Positions 24,961 to 33,325 of a stretch of 57,409 nucleotides of DNA are shown one piece after another. This stretch comes from TMED14 sp964475135 (GTDB lineage Bacteria > Bacteroidota > Bacteroidia > Flavobacteriales > Schleiferiaceae), in contig CAYYWL010000008.1 of NCBI GenBank assembly GCA_964475135.1, forward strand, positions 1-57,409, given 5' to 3'. Position 1 is the stretch's first letter. Each line of letters opens with the position of its first letter. Under the pieces are notes generated by a model. It made no database searches. It was not told the DNA's origin and saw only the letters and a list, made by a program, of their open reading frames with translations. The position numbers and the translations under genes were made by a program.

Positions 24961-25739
24961 AGAACTGGATCCTAATGGCTGCCGTTGTAGCCCTAAGCTC
25001 GTGCGGCGACTACAATAAAGTGCTCAAAAGCACTGATCCGGCCTACAAACTTGAGCGGGCCATTCAGTACTACGACCAAGGAAACTACAGCAAGGCGTAT
25101 CCGCTGTTTGACGAACTGATGTCTTCGTACCGCGGAACCACCAAAGCCCAAGACGTCTACCGCTACTTCGCAAAAACTCTGTACGGTCAGCGCGACTACT
25201 TGCTCGCATCCTACCACTTTAAGCGTTTTGCCCAAACGTTTCCTGCGGATGTCTTTGCAGAGGAAGCGGCCTACCTTTCATCGTACTGTGCCTACCTCGA
25301 GGCGCCATCTAAGACCTTGGATCCTGCCTATACCTACCAGGCCATGGACGAGCTTCAGCTCTTCATCAATACGCACCCCAACTCTCCGTTTCTCGACAAG
25401 GCCAACAGCCACATGGACGAGCTTCGCGAACGCCTTGAAGAGAAGAGTTACCTGATTGCCAAGGGCTACCACCACCGCAATCAGTATGCGAGTTCGGTCG
25501 TTTCGTTCAACGTAATGCTGAGCGAATACCCAGACAGTCCGCGCCGCGAAGAGGCGATGTACTTCCGCATTGAATCTGCGGTGAAGTACGCCGAGAACTC
25601 GATCGAAGCCAAGAAAGCGGAGCGCTTTCGCGACGCAGATACCTACGTCAAGGAATACCTCGCGGCTTATCCTGAAGGTCCCCACGCCGGGCAGGTTGCG
25701 TCATTCGCGCGAAGGGTAGCTGCCGGTACCAAAAAATAG
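24957..25739 (+). CDS. bamD: Outer-membrane protein assembly factor BamD
   Basis: BamD is the lipoprotein subunit of the BAM complex that folds outer-membrane beta barrels. The 260-residue protein has a signal peptide with lipobox ALSSC (cysteine about residue 17). TPR-like repeats follow: YKLERAIQYYDQGNYSKAYPLFDELM, the FAKTLYGQRDYLLASYHFKRF stretch, and NQYASSVVSFNVMLSEYPDS. DapA-BamD-RpoZ-CoaBC is a conserved Bacteroidota order. The start ATG overlaps the dapA stop. Confidence 0.92.
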   Translation: MKNWILMAAVVALSSCGDYNKVLKSTDPAYKLERAIQYYDQGNYSKAYPLFDELMSSYRGTTKAQDVYRYFAKTLYGQRDYLLASYHFKRFAQTFPADVFAEEAAYLSSYCAYLEAPSKTLDPAYTYQAMDELQLFINTHPNSPFLDKANSHMDELRERLEEKSYLIAKGYHHRNQYASSVVSFNVMLSEYPDSPRREEAMYFRIESAVKYAENSIEAKKAERFRDADTYVKEYLAAYPEGPHAGQVASFARRVAAGTKK

Positions 25740-25742
25740 TCG

Positions 25743-25750
25743 TACTTTTG
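25743..25750 (+). promoter_or_regulatory. -7 box TACTTTTG upstream of rpoZ
   Basis: Exact TAnnTTTG match just after the bamD stop, 34 nt before the rpoZ ATG. It would give a conventional A/T-rich leader and an internal promoter for rpoZ-coaBC and the genes after them. No -33 TTG is seen. Confidence 0.6.
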
Positions 25751-25784
25751 CCCTCCCAATTGCAACTTTTTTTCACACAGAACC

Positions 25785-26117
25785 ATGGATAAAGCCCACC
25801 TCGCTGCCTCGAAGACGACCAAAACGTTGGACTTCAATGAGCTTGACGCCTCAACGGGCAACATCTACGAAGCGATTGCCGTGATTTCACGCCGTGCAGA
25901 GCAGATCAACGAAACGCTCCGCGCCGAGATCAACGATAAGCTTCAAGACTTCGAAGTGGTGACCGACAGCCTCGAAGAGGTGTTCGAAAACAAAGAGCAG
26001 ATTGAGATGTCGCGCCAGTACGAAGCGCTTCCTAAGCCCCATGCTATGGCGGTTCACGAGTGGCTCGACGGCAAGGTATTTTACCGCTACCCCGAGTCCG
26101 AAACGACCAAGTCGTAA
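25785..26117 (+). CDS. rpoZ: RNA polymerase omega subunit (Bacteroidota type)
   Basis: The 110-residue protein corresponds to the omega subunit found between bamD and coaBC in Bacteroidota. STGNIYEAIAVISRRAEQIN (about residues 25-44) matches the conserved omega helix that clamps the beta' C-terminus. The C-terminal part (FENKEQIEMSRQYEALPKPHAMAV) is specific to this phylum. It binds RNA polymerase core and promotes its assembly. A -7 box lies in the 45-bp gap upstream, the only gap of that size between genes in the operon. Confidence 0.87.
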   Translation: MDKAHLAASKTTKTLDFNELDASTGNIYEAIAVISRRAEQINETLRAEINDKLQDFEVVTDSLEEVFENKEQIEMSRQYEALPKPHAMAVHEWLDGKVFYRYPESETTKS

Positions 26118-26121
26118 GGCA

Positions 26122-27336
26122 ATGAGTTTGCAGGGTCGACGCATCCTGCTTGCCGTAAGCGGCGGCATTGCCGCGTACAAAATCCCTTTCTTGGTTCGCC
26201 TTCTGCGCCAGTCCGGTGCTGAAGTTCGCGTGGCGATGACTCCCGCCGCAGAAGAATTCGTGACGCCACTCACCCTGTCCGCACTAAGCGGATCACCGGT
26301 CGAGCGACATCTGGTCAATCAGACCCCGGGTCGCACAGCCTGGAACAACCACGTTCACATGGCCGAATGGGCCGAAGCACTTGTGGTAGCGCCCGCAACC
26401 AGCAACACCATTGCCAAAGCGGCCCATGGCTTGTGCGACAACCTCGTGCTTTCCTTAGTGCTTTCGGCAAAATGCCCTGTGTATTGGGCTCCGGCCATGG
26501 ATTTGGACATGTATGCCTATCCTGCTACCCGCGCCAACCTTGACGTACTGCGTGCGATGGGCCACACTGTGTGGCCGTCTCCCGAGGGCGAACTTGCCTC
26601 GGGCTTGAGTGGGGCGGGACGCATGTCAGAACCTGAATTCATGCACCGCGCGCTTGAACTTCACTTCGGAACCCGGTCCTTTTGGTCCGGAAAAACGATC
26701 CTGCTTACATCCGGGCCGACCGAAGAATCGATTGATCCAGTTCGCTTTATCAGCAACGGTTCGAGTGGAAAAATGGGCGAGGCATTGGCTGCTGAGGCCG
26801 AGCTCCGAGGGGCAAAGGTGCGCTGGATTCGTGGGCCACTTCGCCGTGCGGACCAGACCTGGACCGAGCGCGTGCACATTACGTCGGTGCGTTCCGCGAG
26901 CGAAATGCACGACGCGGCACTGCGTGCCCTTGAGGGATCCGATGTGGTGATTGCCGCCGCCGCCGTGGCGGACTTTAAGCCATCGGAGTTGCGCACCACC
27001 AAGAGCCCTAAAGGCGAGCTTGCCAGCGGAATCAATCTGGTTCCCACGCCAGACATTCTTCAGTCGCTTGGCGCGCAACGCCGCCCTGGTCAAGTTTTGG
27101 TTGGATTTGCGCTCGAAACGGGGAATGGCGTGGATTCCGCACGAGGCAAACTGGCGCGAAAGGGAGCGGATGCCATTGTGCTCAACTACGCGACGGCTGA
27201 GACGGGAATGGATTCCGACACCAACCAAATCACTTTGGTAACTGCAAATGGGGCAGAAGAGGGGCCGCTGGAGTCCAAAGTGGCTGCGGCGCAGCGAATC
27301 CTCGATTGGGTTGAGCGCAACGCTCCCACGGCGTAA
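26122..27336 (+). CDS. coaBC: Bifunctional phosphopantothenoylcysteine decarboxylase / synthetase
   Basis: CoaBC makes 4'-phosphopantetheine precursors for coenzyme A. The 404-residue protein has the FMN-binding decarboxylase domain (LLAVSGGIAAYK, the HMAEWAEALVVAPATSNTIAK region with the active-site His, PAMDLDMY) and the CoaB synthetase domain (LLTSGPTEESIDPVRFISN, NGSSGKMGEALA, AAAVADFKP). The segment that normally reads ACGxxGxGRM reads ASGLSGAGRM here, so the position of the essential E. coli Cys158 is serine; I believe this occurs in other Bacteroidota. The ATG is chosen over an in-frame start inside rpoZ. Confidence 0.95.
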   Translation: MSLQGRRILLAVSGGIAAYKIPFLVRLLRQSGAEVRVAMTPAAEEFVTPLTLSALSGSPVERHLVNQTPGRTAWNNHVHMAEWAEALVVAPATSNTIAKAAHGLCDNLVLSLVLSAKCPVYWAPAMDLDMYAYPATRANLDVLRAMGHTVWPSPEGELASGLSGAGRMSEPEFMHRALELHFGTRSFWSGKTILLTSGPTEESIDPVRFISNGSSGKMGEALAAEAELRGAKVRWIRGPLRRADQTWTERVHITSVRSASEMHDAALRALEGSDVVIAAAAVADFKPSELRTTKSPKGELASGINLVPTPDILQSLGAQRRPGQVLVGFALETGNGVDSARGKLARKGADAIVLNYATAETGMDSDTNQITLVTANGAEEGPLESKVAAAQRILDWVERNAPTA

Positions 27337-27345
27337 CTTCAAGTC

Positions 27346-28248
27346 GTGAAATTCGCTGTTCTCATCATCGCTCTGTGTGCGTCGGTTCTGCTGCCTGCAC
27401 AAGAGTTCTTTCTTGAAGTAAAGGTTCAAGCTCCAGAGGTTCAAACTAATGATCGTCAAGTTTTTACCCAACTTGAGCAAGTTGTGCGAGATTTGGTCAA
27501 TAACCGGGTCTGGACCGAAGACACCTGGGAAGAGGGTGAGCGGATTCGCGGATCGTTTGTGTTTACGATTCGCGACTACGACCAGAGTTCAGGTCTCATG
27601 ACGGGCAACCTTCAGGTTTCGTTTGCACGCCCCGTGTACGGTAGCGACTACAATTCCACCACGATTTCGTTCCAAGATCCCGACGTGCGCTTTCGCTACC
27701 GGCCCAATGAAATCGTCGATTTTCAGCCCAATCAGTTTCAAGATCTGGCCTCAATTGTAGGTTTTTATGCCTACCTCGGACTTGGGTTGGACGAAGCTTC
27801 GTTTGATCCCCAAGCGCGGGCACACTTGCAAACCGCGCTTCAGATCGCCCAAATGGCTCAGGCTTCGGGTGCTGGCGGAGGTTGGGATCGATTTACTTCG
27901 ACGCGGAACCGATTTTGGATCATTGAGGACTTGCTGAATCCGGCCAACGAAGCCTTTTTGGAAACGTGGTACCGCTACCACCGCGATGGCCTTGACCGAC
28001 TGTCCAAGCTCGAAACCCAGCAGCAAGCCAAGCAATCAGTTGCGAATGCACTTTTGGCACTTCGGCCGATCCACACGCGTCAGCCGAATATTTTTCTGCT
28101 TCGCTGGTTTTTTGACAGCAAATCGGTTGAGATTCAGCAGATTTTTTCGGGCGGGCCAGCCGTGGCCCTTCAAGATGTTTCAGATGCCTTGCAGGTAATG
28201 GATCCTTCAAACGCAAGTAAATACTTAGCGATGGGTAAATCCCGCTAA
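27346..28248 (+). CDS. DUF4835 family exported protein
   Basis: The 300-residue protein matches DUF4835, which almost always lies between coaBC and recN in Bacteroidota. It has a signal peptide (ALCASVLLPAQ), then the conserved VKVQAPEVQTNDRQVF and IRDYDQSSGLMTGNLQV. A QDLASIVGFYAYLGLGLDEASF segment and a C-terminal FLLRWFFDSKS follow. It is predicted periplasmic. Function is unknown; conserved position suggests a core envelope role in the phylum. Translation is assumed to start at the GTG 9 bp after coaBC, directly before the signal sequence. Confidence 0.88.
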   Translation: MKFAVLIIALCASVLLPAQEFFLEVKVQAPEVQTNDRQVFTQLEQVVRDLVNNRVWTEDTWEEGERIRGSFVFTIRDYDQSSGLMTGNLQVSFARPVYGSDYNSTTISFQDPDVRFRYRPNEIVDFQPNQFQDLASIVGFYAYLGLGLDEASFDPQARAHLQTALQIAQMAQASGAGGGWDRFTSTRNRFWIIEDLLNPANEAFLETWYRYHRDGLDRLSKLETQQQAKQSVANALLALRPIHTRQPNIFLLRWFFDSKSVEIQQIFSGGPAVALQDVSDALQVMDPSNASKYLAMGKSR

Positions 28249-28267
28249 CAAACCCGAGGTTTGCGCC

Positions 28268-29755
28268 ATGCTTTGCCGACTGCACATCGAACGATTTGCG
28301 CTGATTGACCACCTTGAGTTGGCCGTCAAGCCCGGTTTTACCGTGCTTACAGGTGAAACAGGGGCGGGTAAGTCCATCTTTTTGGGCGCACTTCAGCTTG
28401 CGCTGGGCGGGCGGGCCGAGTTTGCGTCCATCGGTCAGCCAGGATTTAAAAGTGTGGTCGAAGCGGAATTTCGCGTGCCCTCAGACCGTCAGTCGGACCT
28501 GGGGTCCACCGATTGGGATTGGTGGAGCGAGGGGAACGACGCTTCGCTCGTGCTGCGGCGTGAAGTGCATCCGGGTGGTCGTAGCCGCGCGTTCATCAAC
28601 GATTCNNNNNNNNNNNNNNNNNNNNNNNNNNNNNNNNNNNNNNNNNNNNNNNNNNNNNNNNNNNNNNNNNNNNNNNNNNNNNNNNNNNNNNNNNNNNNNN
28701 NNNNNGAAGAAGCCAAACTTCGCGAGCAGCTCAAGCTTCTCAGCAACCAGCAGGAACTTCAGGAACTTAGCGCCGAGGCCCTCACCGCAGTCGATCGCGA
28801 TGAAGTAGGCCTTGAATCACTCGCTGGCCAACTTCGTAAGCTTGGCGAGCGAGCCGAACGCCTGGGAGTGTCCAACGACCAGCTCACGAGTATGGGTTAT
28901 GCCCTAGAGGACCTCGTGCGCGACCTTCGGGGACATTGGCAAGATCTTGTCGATCAATTAGATGCCAATCCAGGTGAGTTGGATTTCGTGGAGGAACGCC
29001 TCTCGGCCATTGATCGGGCTCAGCGCAAGCACCAGTGCGTTGACGACAGCGCACTCATTGCACACTGGGAGACCCTTGAGCGGCGTCTCAAGGTGTGGAC
29101 AGAAGGTGCCGAAGAACTTGAGCGGGCGAGGGCAGAGGTACGTGAAGCATCCTTCAAGGTAAGTGCGGCAGGAGAAGATTGGAATCAGCTTCTCATGAAA
29201 GCCGAACCTGCGATGGTCACAGCGGTGACCGGAGGTCTGGCTGATTTGGCGATGTCCCAAACCCGAATTGCGGTTCGGGCAGTGCGCCGTTCCGCTCCGA
29301 GTCCATTAGGCACCTATGCCTACACGCTGGAATTCAGCGCGAACCCAGGCCAAGAGCTTCAGGAGCTCGCTAAAGTGGCCTCAGGAGGCGAGCGCAGCCG
29401 CCTCATGCTGGTACTCAAACGCTACTTGGCCGAGCGCAAAGGATTGTCAACCGTACTCTTTGACGAGATTGACACCGGGGTATCGGGTGCGACCGCGAGC
29501 AAGATGGCCCATATGCTCCGAAGCATGAGCCAAAATGCCCAGATTATTGCAATCACCCACTTACCGCAAGTTGCCGCGTTAGGGGCACAGCACTGGGTTG
29601 TCGAGAAAATGATTGACGGAGACCGCACGCTGACGCAGCTTAAAACATTGAGCGACAGCGATCGAGCGCCCGAAGTGGCCCGCTTGCTTTCAGACGGAGA
29701 CCTCAGTGCCCTCGCAATGGCTCAAGCCGAAGCCTTAATGGCGGCGGCCGAGTGA
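28268..29755 (+). CDS. recN: DNA repair protein RecN, with a true internal assembly gap
   Basis: RecN is an SMC-like ATPase in double-strand break repair. The N-terminal part has ERFALIDHLEL and Walker A (LTGETGAGKS). The C-terminal part has a coiled-coil region, the ABC signature KVASGGERSRLM, Walker B VLFDEIDTGVSG and the ITHLPQVAALG switch. Visible sequence encodes about 461 residues against roughly 550 in the family, so about 90 residues after RSRAFIND are hidden by the 100 Ns. The flanks are not duplicated, unlike the other gaps. The frame happens to continue across the Ns. GAGGTTTG ends 4 nt before the ATG, a possible weak -7 box. Confidence 0.95.
   Translation: MLCRLHIERFALIDHLELAVKPGFTVLTGETGAGKSIFLGALQLALGGRAEFASIGQPGFKSVVEAEFRVPSDRQSDLGSTDWDWWSEGNDASLVLRREVHPGGRSRAFINDXXXXXXXXXXXXXXXXXXXXXXXXXXXXXXXXXXEEAKLREQLKLLSNQQELQELSAEALTAVDRDEVGLESLAGQLRKLGERAERLGVSNDQLTSMGYALEDLVRDLRGHWQDLVDQLDANPGELDFVEERLSAIDRAQRKHQCVDDSALIAHWETLERRLKVWTEGAEELERARAEVREASFKVSAAGEDWNQLLMKAEPAMVTAVTGGLADLAMSQTRIAVRAVRRSAPSPLGTYAYTLEFSANPGQELQELAKVASGGERSRLMLVLKRYLAERKGLSTVLFDEIDTGVSGATASKMAHMLRSMSQNAQIIAITHLPQVAALGAQHWVVEKMIDGDRTLTQLKTLSDSDRAPEVARLLSDGDLSALAMAQAEALMAAAE
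28606..28705. other. True scaffold gap of unknown length (100 N)
   Basis: The 55 bases either side share no duplication, and RecN is short by roughly 90 residues, so around 250-300 bp of real sequence is probably missing. The 100 N is a placeholder. Confidence 0.85.
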
Positions 29756-29762
29756 TTTTCAC

Positions 29763-29770
29763 GATATTTG
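29763..29770 (+). promoter_or_regulatory. Possible -7 box GATATTTG for fabI
   Basis: One mismatch to TAnnTTTG at the first base, ending 4 nt before the fabI ATG, the same spacing as exact boxes elsewhere. No -33 TTG was found. Confidence 0.3.
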
Positions 29771-29774
29771 CGGC

Positions 29775-30593
29775 ATGAACAATCTACTTGCCGGAAAAAA
29801 GGGCATCATCTTCGGAGCCCTCAACAGCGACTCCATTGCCTGGAAGGTCGCCGAACAGTGCCACGCACAAGGCGCTCAACTCGTTCTTACGAATGCCCCC
29901 ATGGCGATGCGCATGGGCGAAATCAATGCTCTTGCAGAAAAGACGGGCGCACCGGTCATTGGTGCCGACGCCACGAGCCTCGAGGAACTTCAGAACTTGA
30001 TTCAGGGAGCTATGGACCATTTCGGTGGCAAGATTGACTTTATCCTGCACAGCATTGGAATGTCCGTCAACGTCCGCAAGAGCCGTCCCTACACCGACCT
30101 CAACTACGACTTCTTGACCAAGGGTTGGGATGTGTCGGCGGTCAGCTTTCACAAAGTGCTCCAGACAGCCTACCAAATGGACGCCCTCAGCGACTGGGGT
30201 AGCGTGCTCGCGCTGAGCTACATTGCCGCCCAGCGCACGTTCCCAGACTACAACGACATGGCCGAGAACAAGGCCTATCTGGAATCAGTTGCGCGCAGCT
30301 TTGGATACCACTACGGAATCCGCAACCACGTGCGCATCAACACCATCAGCCAGTCTCCCACACCGACCACCGCAGGCAGCGGCGTGAAGGGCTTTAATGC
30401 ATTCTTGAGCTTCGCCGACAAAATGAGTCCATTGGGCAATGCAACTGCCGAAGACTGCGCCAACCTCTGTGTGGTCATGTTCAGCGACATGAGCCGCCGA
30501 GTGACGATGCAGAACCTCTACAACGACGGGGGCTTTAGCAACACAGGTGTAAGCCAAGAGGTGTTGGATACCTACATGAAGGGCGCCGAATAG
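29775..30593 (+). CDS. fabI: Enoyl-[acyl-carrier-protein] reductase (NADH)
   Basis: FabI catalyses the last reduction of each fatty-acid elongation cycle and is the target of triclosan-type inhibitors. The 272-residue SDR-fold protein shows the modified nucleotide loop IIFGALNSDSIAWKVA, LHSIGMS, and the catalytic Y-x6-K in FPDYNDMAENKAYLE. INTISQSPTPTTAGSGV matches the substrate-binding loop. It follows recN by 19 bp and is ended by a strong terminator. Length and motifs are normal. Confidence 0.95.
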   Translation: MNNLLAGKKGIIFGALNSDSIAWKVAEQCHAQGAQLVLTNAPMAMRMGEINALAEKTGAPVIGADATSLEELQNLIQGAMDHFGGKIDFILHSIGMSVNVRKSRPYTDLNYDFLTKGWDVSAVSFHKVLQTAYQMDALSDWGSVLALSYIAAQRTFPDYNDMAENKAYLESVARSFGYHYGIRNHVRINTISQSPTPTTAGSGVKGFNAFLSFADKMSPLGNATAEDCANLCVVMFSDMSRRVTMQNLYNDGGFSNTGVSQEVLDTYMKGAE

Positions 30594-30610
30594 CGCTGCA
30601 CGTACTGAAT

Positions 30611-30640
30611 AAAAAAAAGCCCGCTTCGGCGGGCTTTTTA
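30611..30640. terminator. Bidirectional intrinsic terminator between fabI and prfC
   Basis: AAAAAGCCCGC, a TTCG tetraloop and GCGGGCTTTTT form a perfect stem with A and T tracts on either side. It can terminate fabI rightward and prfC leftward. Confidence 0.93.
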
Positions 30641-30645
30641 GTGCT

Positions 30646-32229
30646 TTAGAACTCGCTCTTCTCGTGAAACACGATTCGGTCGAATTTTTCTTGGGTCATG
30701 TGCAGTCCAAATTGAGAGTCGGCCAAAAACACCAACCTTCCAAACTTGTCGTGGGCGAGTTGGCGTGCTTTCATGCGTTCAAGTTCCGCAAGTTGTCCGG
30801 CGTCCTTGCCCTCAACCCACAGTGCTTTGTAGGCGGGGAATGGTTCGTACGAGCACTTCGCTCCGTACTCGTGCTCAAGTCGGTACTGAATGACCTCATA
30901 CTGCAGAGCGCCGACGGTTCCGATGACCTTACGTCCGTTGGCGACCAGTGTAAAGAGCTGCGCGACCCCTTCATCCATGAGTTGGTCCACACCTTTAGCT
31001 AATTGCTTGGCCTTCATGGGGTCCGCGTTGTTGATGAAGCGAAAGTGTTCGGGCGAAAAGGACGGAATTCCGCTAAAGTGAAGCGACTCGCCGCCCGTTA
31101 AGCTGTCCCCAATTCGAAAGAGCCCGGTGTCAGGTAAACCCACGATATCTCCGGGATAGGCTTCTTCAACTACTTCGCGCTTGCTGGCCAAAAACGTCAT
31201 TGGCGAGCTGAATTTCAGGTTCTTACCCTCGCGCACGTGCAGGTAGTTGGTGTTGCGTTCAAAGGTTCCGCTAACGACTTTGACAAACGCGATGCGGCTG
31301 CGGTGATTTGGATCGATGTTCGCGTGAATCTTAAACACAAATCCGCTGAACTTCGCCTCTTCGGGGTGAACCACGCGTTCTTCGGCGGCTTTAGGCTGGG
31401 GGTGCGGAGCAATTTCTGCAAAGCAATTGAGTAGTTCGCGCACGCCAAAGTTGTTGAGGGCGGAACCAAAAAACACCGGCTGAAGCTCACCACGCAGGTA
31501 GGCTTCGGGGTCAAATTCGGGGTAAACGCCCGCAACCAGTTCCAGTTCCTCGCGAAGTGTTTGTGCTGCCTTAGCGCCGATGCGCTCCACCAATTCCGGA
31601 TTGTCGAGGTCACTAAAGGCCACGCCTTCAGCTACTTTTTGTTTGTTTACTTGGTCGTAGATCAAGAGGGACTTGGACCAAAGGTCGTAGACTCCCTGAA
31701 ACTGCGAGCCCATACCAATAGGCCACGAAAGAGGGCAGAGGCGAAGCCCCAATTTGGATTCGATTTCGTCCAGTAGGTCAAACGCGTCGCGGCCCTCGCG
31801 GTCCAACTTATTGATGAATACAATGATGGGGGTAGCGCGCATGCGGCATACGTTGACCAACTTTTCAGTCTGGGCCTCAACACCTTTTGCTACGTCGACG
31901 ACCACGATTGCACTGTCGACTGCGGTCAAGGTGCGGTAGGTGTCTTCGGCGAAATCTTGGTGACCTGGGGTGTCGAGAATGTTGATGTGCTTGCCTTGGT
32001 ACTCAAAAGCCATCACTGAGGTGGCAACCGAAATTCCGCGCTGGCGCTCGATTTCCATGAAATCTGAGGTAGCGCCCTTCTTGATTTTGTTGCTCTTGAC
32101 GGCTCCGGCCTCATTGATGGCTCCGCCAAAAAGAAGCAGCTTCTCGGTGAGGGTCGTTTTGCCCGCATCGGGGTGCGAAACAATTCCAAAGGTTCTGCGG
32201 CGCTGAAGCTCCGTGTGTAAATTCGACAT
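30646..32229 (-). CDS. prfC: Peptide chain release factor 3
   Basis: RF3 is the GTPase that recycles RF1 and RF2 from terminated ribosomes. The 527-residue protein has the G-domain motifs HPDAGKTTLTEKLL, DTPGHQDF and NKLDREG, and RF3-type sequences including MGSQFQGVYDLW and the C-terminal FGRLVFLADSQFGL. Length is typical. A perfect TACCTTTG box lies 20 nt upstream, so it is transcribed alone with a short leader. It diverges from the CarH-like regulator gene. Confidence 0.96.
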   Translation of the reverse strand: MSNLHTELQRRRTFGIVSHPDAGKTTLTEKLLLFGGAINEAGAVKSNKIKKGATSDFMEIERQRGISVATSVMAFEYQGKHINILDTPGHQDFAEDTYRTLTAVDSAIVVVDVAKGVEAQTEKLVNVCRMRATPIIVFINKLDREGRDAFDLLDEIESKLGLRLCPLSWPIGMGSQFQGVYDLWSKSLLIYDQVNKQKVAEGVAFSDLDNPELVERIGAKAAQTLREELELVAGVYPEFDPEAYLRGELQPVFFGSALNNFGVRELLNCFAEIAPHPQPKAAEERVVHPEEAKFSGFVFKIHANIDPNHRSRIAFVKVVSGTFERNTNYLHVREGKNLKFSSPMTFLASKREVVEEAYPGDIVGLPDTGLFRIGDSLTGGESLHFSGIPSFSPEHFRFINNADPMKAKQLAKGVDQLMDEGVAQLFTLVANGRKVIGTVGALQYEVIQYRLEHEYGAKCSYEPFPAYKALWVEGKDAGQLAELERMKARQLAHDKFGRLVFLADSQFGLHMTQEKFDRIVFHEKSEF

Positions 32230-32249
32230 ATCGGCTAAATTGCGGGCTG

Positions 32250-32257
32250 CAAAGGTA
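32250..32257 (-). promoter_or_regulatory. -7 box TACCTTTG for prfC
   Basis: Exact match on the minus strand with a 20-nt leader to the ATG. No TTG lies at the -33 distance. Confidence 0.65.
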
Positions 32258-32304
32258 GGTAGTTCCGCGCCGAACCTTTTTTAAATCTATGGGTTAAAGC
32301 CACT

Positions 32305-33207
32305 ATGGAGTCGTCGTACAGCATCAAAGATTTGGAGCACCTCACGGGCATTAAGGCCCACACGCTCCGTATTTGGGAGCAGCGCTACGAAATTGTCGTG
32401 CCCAAACGCACCGACACCAACATTCGCACCTATTCCGACGACGACCTAAAAACCCTGCTCAACGTTGCAGTTCTCATTCAAAAAGGCTGGCGCATTAGCA
32501 AAATCGCCGATTTATCGCGCGAACAACTCAGTCAAAAGATACTTGAAGAAGCCCTTCAGCACGGAAGCCAAACTGCCCAAGTTACTCGCTTAATCCAAGC
32601 CTGTATCGACCTCGATGAGTTAACCTTCTCGCAGATTCTCGATACGAGTATTCGCGAGGCGGGAGAGGAACACACCTTTACGCACGTTGTTGGTGGATTT
32701 ATTTACCAAATTGGCTACATGTGGCAGACTGATGCCATTGGCGTAGCCCACGAGCACTTCGCGAGTAACCTGATCAAGCAGAAAATGTACGCGGCGCTCG
32801 ATCGCCTCACAGACCAGAGAATGTCGGTTAAGAGCCCTGCAGTTCTCATGTACCTGCCACAAGATGAGCTCCATGAACTCGGGTTGCTCTATCTACACTA
32901 TTTGCTCAAGGCGCGCGGAACCACGGTGGTCTTTCTCGGGCAGTCGCTTCCGCTCGAACACCTTGCGGTTTTGTTTAAGCAAGCAAACCACTTTAAGTTG
33001 GTGGTAAGCGTTTGGACGACTCAACCTTCTCGAGAGTCAATAGATCAGTACGTTTCAGATGCTCGCTCATTTATGGGTGATGTTCCCCTCTGGGTAACTG
33101 GGTTAGCAGTCTCAGACTGGAAGTCACCAGATCACCTTACCGTGGCATACCCAAATCTGGCCAGTCTTGGCCAACAGCTGACATCTGAGTTAGCTCTGTC
33201 GTTCTGA
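32305..33207 (+). CDS. CarH/LitR-type MerR regulator with adenosylcobalamin-binding domain (putative light sensor)
   Basis: The 300-residue protein has three parts. Residues 5-70 are a MerR DNA-binding domain (SIKDLEHLTGIKAHTLRIWE, RRY-type wing YEIVVPKRT). Residues 95-165 form a four-helix cap carrying W140 and E150-H151, the W-x9-EH signature of CarH. Residues 177-300 are a Rossmann B12-binding domain with E188-L-H190 followed by LG, the E-x-H motif whose histidine is the lower cobalt ligand, then VVFLGQSLP. In Thermus and Myxococcus CarH, AdoCbl-bound protein is a DNA-binding tetramer that light photolyses, releasing repression of carotenoid genes. The carotenoid and photolyase genes directly downstream make the same job likely here. 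Light sensing itself is inference. No convincing promoter was found for this gene. Confidence 0.9.
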   Translation: MESSYSIKDLEHLTGIKAHTLRIWEQRYEIVVPKRTDTNIRTYSDDDLKTLLNVAVLIQKGWRISKIADLSREQLSQKILEEALQHGSQTAQVTRLIQACIDLDELTFSQILDTSIREAGEEHTFTHVVGGFIYQIGYMWQTDAIGVAHEHFASNLIKQKMYAALDRLTDQRMSVKSPAVLMYLPQDELHELGLLYLHYLLKARGTTVVFLGQSLPLEHLAVLFKQANHFKLVVSVWTTQPSRESIDQYVSDARSFMGDVPLWVTGLAVSDWKSPDHLTVAYPNLASLGQQLTSELALSF

Positions 33208-33233
33208 GCTAGTTAGTTTAGTTCGGCACCATC

Positions 33234-33318
33234 TTGTTTATGCTTTTTATAAAAAGTTTAAACAAATCGTCGGCACGGCACATTTCTTGTTTAACTTAGT
33301 GCTGTAATTGTTAAACAA
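33234..33318 (+). promoter_or_regulatory. Candidate operator array (TTGTTTA-type half-sites) upstream of the ECF-crt-phr operon
   Basis: Four related elements occur in 85 bp: TTGTTTA at 33234-33240; GTTTAAACAA (inverted) at 33256-33265; TTGTTTAAC at 33287-33295; and near-palindromic TTGTTAAACAA at 33308-33318. Centres of the last three are about 32 and 21 bp apart, close to three and two helical turns, as expected for a multimeric repressor on one DNA face. No exact TAnnTTTG box is present. This is the natural place for the CarH-like protein to bind, but binding is inferred. Confidence 0.55.
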
Positions 33319-33325
33319 AAGCGAC

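Noticed and set aside
28268..29755. recN as a pseudogene
   Set aside because: Both halves have intact ATPase motifs and the break coincides with an N run, so missing sequence explains the shortfall.
33308..33325. TTG start for the ECF sigma factor
   Set aside because: It falls in the palindromic TTGTTAAACAA element; the ATG at 33326 is a stronger codon and gives a normal-length protein.
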